Source: an uncultured Collinsella sp. (GTDB lineage: Bacteria; Actinomycetota; Coriobacteriia; Coriobacteriales; Coriobacteriaceae). From it: DNA of 8,391 nucleotides. The notes under the pieces are model-generated. The model was not told where the DNA came from, did no database searches, and worked only from the letters and a program-made list of their open reading frames with translations. The stretch covers positions 1 to 8,391 of the forward strand of contig CAUDYH010000044.1 of NCBI GenBank assembly GCA_958453575.1, given 5' to 3'. A program made the translations under genes and the position numbers. This document shows, in pieces, positions 5,340-8,391 of the stretch; position 1 is the first letter of the stretch, and every line of letters begins with the position of its first letter.

Positions 5340-5456
5340 GGACAAGAAGAACGCATGGCAATCAGCGTTGGTGGAAATGCTTGCTGTCCTTACCGAGAGA
5401 TAGGGGCGAATTCCCTCAAGTGCCGTATAGAACAATTTTTAAACGCAGAAAAATAA

Positions 5457-5484
5457 CTGAAAACAAATTAATCCGCGTTAAAAT
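5457..5484 (+). promoter_or_regulatory. Candidate promoter for the AAA ATPase gene
   Basis: The 180-bp gap before the ATPase becomes strongly AT-rich from about 5430. CTGAAA (5457-5462) and TAAAAT (5479-5484), 16 bases apart, are a plausible -35/-10 pair, matching four and five of six consensus positions. No other signal is clear in this gap. Confidence 0.35.
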
Positions 5485-5519
5485 ATTGTCAAATAGAAGT
5501 TCATGAGGGAAGGTTACGT

Positions 5520-6809
5520 ATGCGTCGCAAGGCAGACGAGCTCCTTAGGGAATGGCGAGACAGAGCTGATAGAAAACCTTTGCTGGTCAAAGGCGTGCGC
5601 CAGTGTGGCAAGACCTATTTGCTCAGAACGCACGCCCAGGATCTTTTCGAATCGGTTGTCTACGTTAATCTTGAGAACGACCGGTCGGCGCGAGCGGATT
5701 TTTCGGGCGGTCTTGATCCTCATTCGATCGTACGTGCGATCGAGGCTCGTACGGGACAGCGTATCGTGCCTGGCAAAACCTTACTGTTCATTGACGAGAT
5801 CCAGGCATGCGAGGAAGCGCTCACTTCCCTTAAATACTTTTGCGAAGATGCTCCCGAGTATTACGTTGCGGCTGCCGGGTCGCTTCTTGGGGTTGCCATT
5901 AACCATCAGTCGTATTCGTTCCCCGTCGGAAAGACCGACTTGATTGAGATGACTCCACTCGATTTCGAGGAGTTTCTCTGGGCGATGGGGCACGATCAGC
6001 TGGTCGACGAGATACGCTCATCATTCGAGATAATGGGTCCTCTTGCGCCAAGCCTTCATGAAAAGGCGCTTGGGCTCTATCGACAGTATCTTGTTGTTGG
6101 CGGAATGCCCGAGGCGGTCCAAACGTACATCGATGATCAGCCAATCATTGATGTGGCCGAAAAGCATCGGATTATTCTCGACGGATATTCCGCCGACACC
6201 AATAAATATGCTGATGAACGCTTGAGCGCAAAGACGCGTGCGTGCTTCGATTCCATTCCACAGCAGCTTGCCAAAGAGAATCGTAAATTTCAATACAAGG
6301 TAGTGCGAGCGGGGGGCAATGCGTCTCTCTTTGGAGATGCTCTCGATTGGCTTGTATTGTCGGGTACGGTGGCGCGCTGCAGCCTAGTCGGGCAGATCGA
6401 AAGCCCTTTAGAGGCCTTCGTTAACCCTTCTGCTTTTAAAATCTATCAGGCGGATACAGGGCTGCTGGTCTCCAAGGCCGGTGCTCAACGCGCCGATATT
6501 CTTGCCGGTATCGGCGGCACATTCATGGGTGCACTTACCGAAAACTACGTTGCCCAACAGCTTTCAGCCATGGGTTATCCACTGCATTATTGGGCGCGAG
6601 ATAATCGTGCGGAAATCGACTTTGTAGTAGAGAAGCAGGGATGCTTGTCTGCGATTGAAGTCAAGGCGGGGGAGAACACAAGATCTCGAAGTCTGTCCTC
6701 ACTTAAAAAGACCCATCCGGGCGTGCGCCTTATCAGGCTATCGACTAAGCCCTTTGGAATGAATGATGGGCTTATGTCTGTTCCGCTTTATGCGGCATTT
6801 TGTCTATAG
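5520..6809 (+). CDS. AAA-type ATPase with DUF4143-like C-terminal domain
   Basis: A 429-residue protein of the large AAA/DUF4143 ATP-binding family. The Walker A loop is GVRQCGKT (residues 25-32), Walker B is LLFIDEIQ (88-95, D92 and E93), and AAAGSLLG (117-124) is the usual sensor-like strand. The region TPLDFEEFLW (about 145-154) is typical of the family. The C-terminal part holds AEIDFVV (E365, D367) and AIEVKAG (E380, K382), a PD-(D/E)XK nuclease-like pattern common to DUF4143 proteins. Full length for the family. Biological role is not established; members are frequent accessory genes in gut bacteria and archaea. The start ATG 5520 has GAGGGAAGG six bases upstream. Its base composition is less GC-rich than the sirtuin and topoisomerase genes, hinting at separate acquisition. 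Confidence 0.9.
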   Translation: MRRKADELLREWRDRADRKPLLVKGVRQCGKTYLLRTHAQDLFESVVYVNLENDRSARADFSGGLDPHSIVRAIEARTGQRIVPGKTLLFIDEIQACEEALTSLKYFCEDAPEYYVAAAGSLLGVAINHQSYSFPVGKTDLIEMTPLDFEEFLWAMGHDQLVDEIRSSFEIMGPLAPSLHEKALGLYRQYLVVGGMPEAVQTYIDDQPIIDVAEKHRIILDGYSADTNKYADERLSAKTRACFDSIPQQLAKENRKFQYKVVRAGGNASLFGDALDWLVLSGTVARCSLVGQIESPLEAFVNPSAFKIYQADTGLLVSKAGAQRADILAGIGGTFMGALTENYVAQQLSAMGYPLHYWARDNRAEIDFVVEKQGCLSAIEVKAGENTRSRSLSSLKKTHPGVRLIRLSTKPFGMNDGLMSVPLYAAFCL

Positions 6810-6831
6810 GGATGATGCTGGTGTAATGCAT

Positions 6832-6869
6832 GGGGCCCGGGGCGCAGCGTTTACTGCGCTCCGGGCCCC
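6832..6869. terminator. Strong hairpin terminator between the convergent ATPase and topoisomerase genes
   Basis: A 16-bp GC-rich stem (6832-6847 with 6854-6869, one G-T pair) closes a 6-base loop CGTTTA. It lies 22 bases after the ATPase stop and 39 bases beyond the topoisomerase stop. The plus strand continues GCTGCTTTG, only a weak T-run. It probably serves both convergent genes. Confidence 0.7.
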
Positions 6870-6908
6870 GCTGCTTTGTACAACCATGACGGTTTGGCCA
6901 TCGTTGTT

Positions 6909-8390
6909 TTAGTCAAACAAACTCGGCATGTCGTTTTCCTTCATGAGGGCACCGGCGGAGGGCAGACTCTGTGCGGTGAACTTCTCGGCCGAGACGCCGG
7001 CGCCAAGGATCTCCTCGGTTGTGCCGACGGTGGTGACCGAGCGGCCCTTCTTGGCGGTAAAGGCCTGGACGCCCTGCGTGTTGGTAGTCGTCTTGGTCTT
7101 GAGCAGCGACGTGTTGAAGTTCATCAGGCGGTAGTCGCTCGAGACCAGCGCGAGGTCGCGGTCTTCCTTGAGTACCTGCGCATACAGCAGTTTGCTGCCG
7201 CCGTAGATTGCGTTCTTGAGGCGCTTGCGGTTGGTCTTGGTGACGTATCCGGCAAGTGCGACGCGCACTACGCGGCCGTTCTCAAAGACAAACAGCACGT
7301 CGGCCTTGTAGTCCTCGGGGTCGATGACCCAGATGACACTCTCGTCGGGTTCCATCTCAAGATCGGTCGGCAGGTACGAGCCCAGCTGGGCCGACTTGGT
7401 GTCCTCAAATGCCGCAACCTTGCACTTGTACACCTGGCTCTTGTTGGTAAACACGAGCAGCTCGTGGGTGTTGGAGGACGGGAACTCGATAAAGGGTTTG
7501 TCGCCGTCCTTGTACTTGAGCGTGGTCGCCTTCTTGAGTACGCGGTCCGTCATCTTCTTAAGGTAGCCGTCGCGCGAGAGCATGATCGTAACCGGGTACT
7601 CCTCGACCTCGGGTTCCAAGCTCACCTCGATGACCTCATGGGGCTCGATCCTGCCCGTGCGGCGCGGCATCACGTACTTCTTGTTGACCGCGGCCAGCTC
7701 ATCGCTGATGACTTTCTTGATGTTCTCCTCGCTGGAAAGGATCTCCTCAAGCTCGGCAATCTCGCCCTCGAGCTTGGCGATGTCCTTGGTGCGATTGAGG
7801 ATGTACTCCTCGTTGATGTTGCGGAGCTTGAGCTCGGCAACAAACTCGGCCTGGGTCTCGTCGATGTCGAAACCCTTCATAAGGTTGGGCACGACCTCGG
7901 CCTCGAGTTTGGTGCCGCGGATGATGGCGATGGCTTTGTCGATGTCGAGCAGAATTGCCTCAAGGCCGTGCAGCAGGTGCAGGCGCTCGGACTTTTTGCC
8001 CAGGTCAAAGTTAATGCGGCGGCGCGTGGACTCAATACGCCACTTGACCCACTCGTGCAAGATCTGGCGCACGCCCATAACGCGGGGATAGCCGTCGACC
8101 AGCACGTTGAAGTTGCACGAGAACGAATCCTGCAGCGTGGTCGAGCGATAGAGCTTGGCCATGAGCTTGTCGGGGTCGACACCGCGCTTAAGGTCGATGG
8201 CGATGCGAAGGCCCGAAAGGTCGGTCTCGTCGCGGATGTCGGCGATCTCCTTGACCTTGCCCTCCTTGGAGAGCTTGACGATGCGCTCGATGATGACATC
8301 GGTCTTGGTGGTGTAGGGAATCTCGTAGACCTCGATGATGCGCTCTTCGGGGATCCAACGCCAGCGGGAGCGAATCTGGAAACTACCAAG
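6909..8390 (-). CDS. Type IIA topoisomerase subunit A (GyrA/ParC-like), C-terminal 493 residues; 5' end beyond right edge
   Basis: The minus-strand frame is open from the right edge to TAA 6909-6911. The ATG at 8162 is internal: upstream codons continue the family sequence, including EVYEIPYTTKTDVIIERI and DIRDETDLSGLRIAIDLKRG, close in pattern to GyrA EIPY and RDESD. After these come the DNA-gate part (STTLQDSFSCNFNVLVDG, RRRINFDLGKKSERLHLLHGLEAILLDIDKAIAIIR), the coiled-coil arm (about LEGEIAELEEILSSEENIKKVISDEL) and a beta-pinwheel C-terminal domain (blades such as SRDGYLKK, FTNKSQVYKC, FENGRVVRVA). The catalytic tyrosine lies outside the window. No GyrA-box (QRRGGKG) is visible, so ParC-like topoisomerase IV or a second GyrA paralogue is more likely than classical gyrase. 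It cuts and passes DNA with a GyrB/ParE partner, probably encoded upstream beyond the edge. Confidence 0.93.
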   Translation of the reverse strand, partial: LGSFQIRSRWRWIPEERIIEVYEIPYTTKTDVIIERIVKLSKEGKVKEIADIRDETDLSGLRIAIDLKRGVDPDKLMAKLYRSTTLQDSFSCNFNVLVDGYPRVMGVRQILHEWVKWRIESTRRRINFDLGKKSERLHLLHGLEAILLDIDKAIAIIRGTKLEAEVVPNLMKGFDIDETQAEFVAELKLRNINEEYILNRTKDIAKLEGEIAELEEILSSEENIKKVISDELAAVNKKYVMPRRTGRIEPHEVIEVSLEPEVEEYPVTIMLSRDGYLKKMTDRVLKKATTLKYKDGDKPFIEFPSSNTHELLVFTNKSQVYKCKVAAFEDTKSAQLGSYLPTDLEMEPDESVIWVIDPEDYKADVLFVFENGRVVRVALAGYVTKTNRKRLKNAIYGGSKLLYAQVLKEDRDLALVSSDYRLMNFNTSLLKTKTTTNTQGVQAFTAKKGRSVTTVGTTEEILGAGVSAEKFTAQSLPSAGALMKENDMPSLFD

Positions 8391-8391
8391 G

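Noticed and set aside
5337..5392. Inverted repeat TAAGGACA / TGTCCTTA flanking 40 bases after the flavodoxin-family gene
   Set aside because: Arms are only 8 bp, the loop is long, there is no T-tract, and one arm includes the stop codon. Likely chance.
5355..5456. 33-codon open frame after the flavodoxin-family gene (begins MAISVGGNACCPY)
   Set aside because: The ribosome site is poor (nearest AAGGA is about 12 bases away) and the product matches nothing I recognise. It could be real, but length alone does not support it.
1..8391. CRISPR array, tRNA, rRNA or transposase
   Set aside because: I saw no regularly spaced repeats, no tRNA-like cloverleaf and no transposase or integrase motifs on either strand.

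Overview
The window is about 8.4 kb of moderately high-GC bacterial DNA with strong Shine-Dalgarno sites and tightly packed genes. The gene content (a radical SAM protein, a four-cysteine flavodoxin-type oxidoreductase, an AAA/DUF4143 ATPase and a type IIA topoisomerase A subunit without a visible GyrA box) suggests a high-GC anaerobic gut bacterium. A Coriobacteriia (Collinsella-like) host is my best guess, but it rests on general protein character and no marker gene here proves it.

Left part (1-4610): an accessory island built from a duplicated regulatory module. Each copy has a TetR-type regulator on the plus strand, a 143-bp spacer, and a sirtuin gene starting divergently on the minus strand. 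The right copy is intact. TetR2 (4050-4610) faces a three-gene minus-strand operon, 3906 down to 1403, of three different Sir2-fold proteins called here Sir2-A, Sir2-B and Sir2-C. The genes are separated by 3 bp and then overlap by 13 bp. In all three the catalytic histidine of ordinary sirtuin deacylases is replaced: Gln in A and C, Glu in B. The Asn/Gln pattern, the 'QGD..FQC' block and the 'ELGVG.MTP' block of A and C resemble class M sirtuins (SirTM), which are protein ADP-ribosyltransferases. No macrodomain, GcvH-L or lipoate ligase gene, the usual SirTM partners, is visible.

The left copy is broken. TetR1 (759-1319) is intact and about 85% identical to TetR2. Its divergent sirtuin survives only as a 66-codon N-terminal stub (615-415) that runs into, and overlaps by ATGA, a radical SAM gene (418 to beyond base 1). 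A near-perfect 18-bp palindrome (TATAAACAGGTGTCTATA) lies over the divergent -10 region of the intact copy and is degraded in the broken copy. It is the likely TetR operator.

Right part (4611-8391): a flavodoxin-family protein with an iron-sulfur-flavoprotein-like cysteine motif, preceded by a perfect inverted repeat; an AAA ATPase with a DUF4143-type C-terminus; a strong shared terminator hairpin; and the C-terminal two thirds of a GyrA/ParC-type topoisomerase subunit running in from the right edge. This part looks like ordinary chromosome flanking the sirtuin island.
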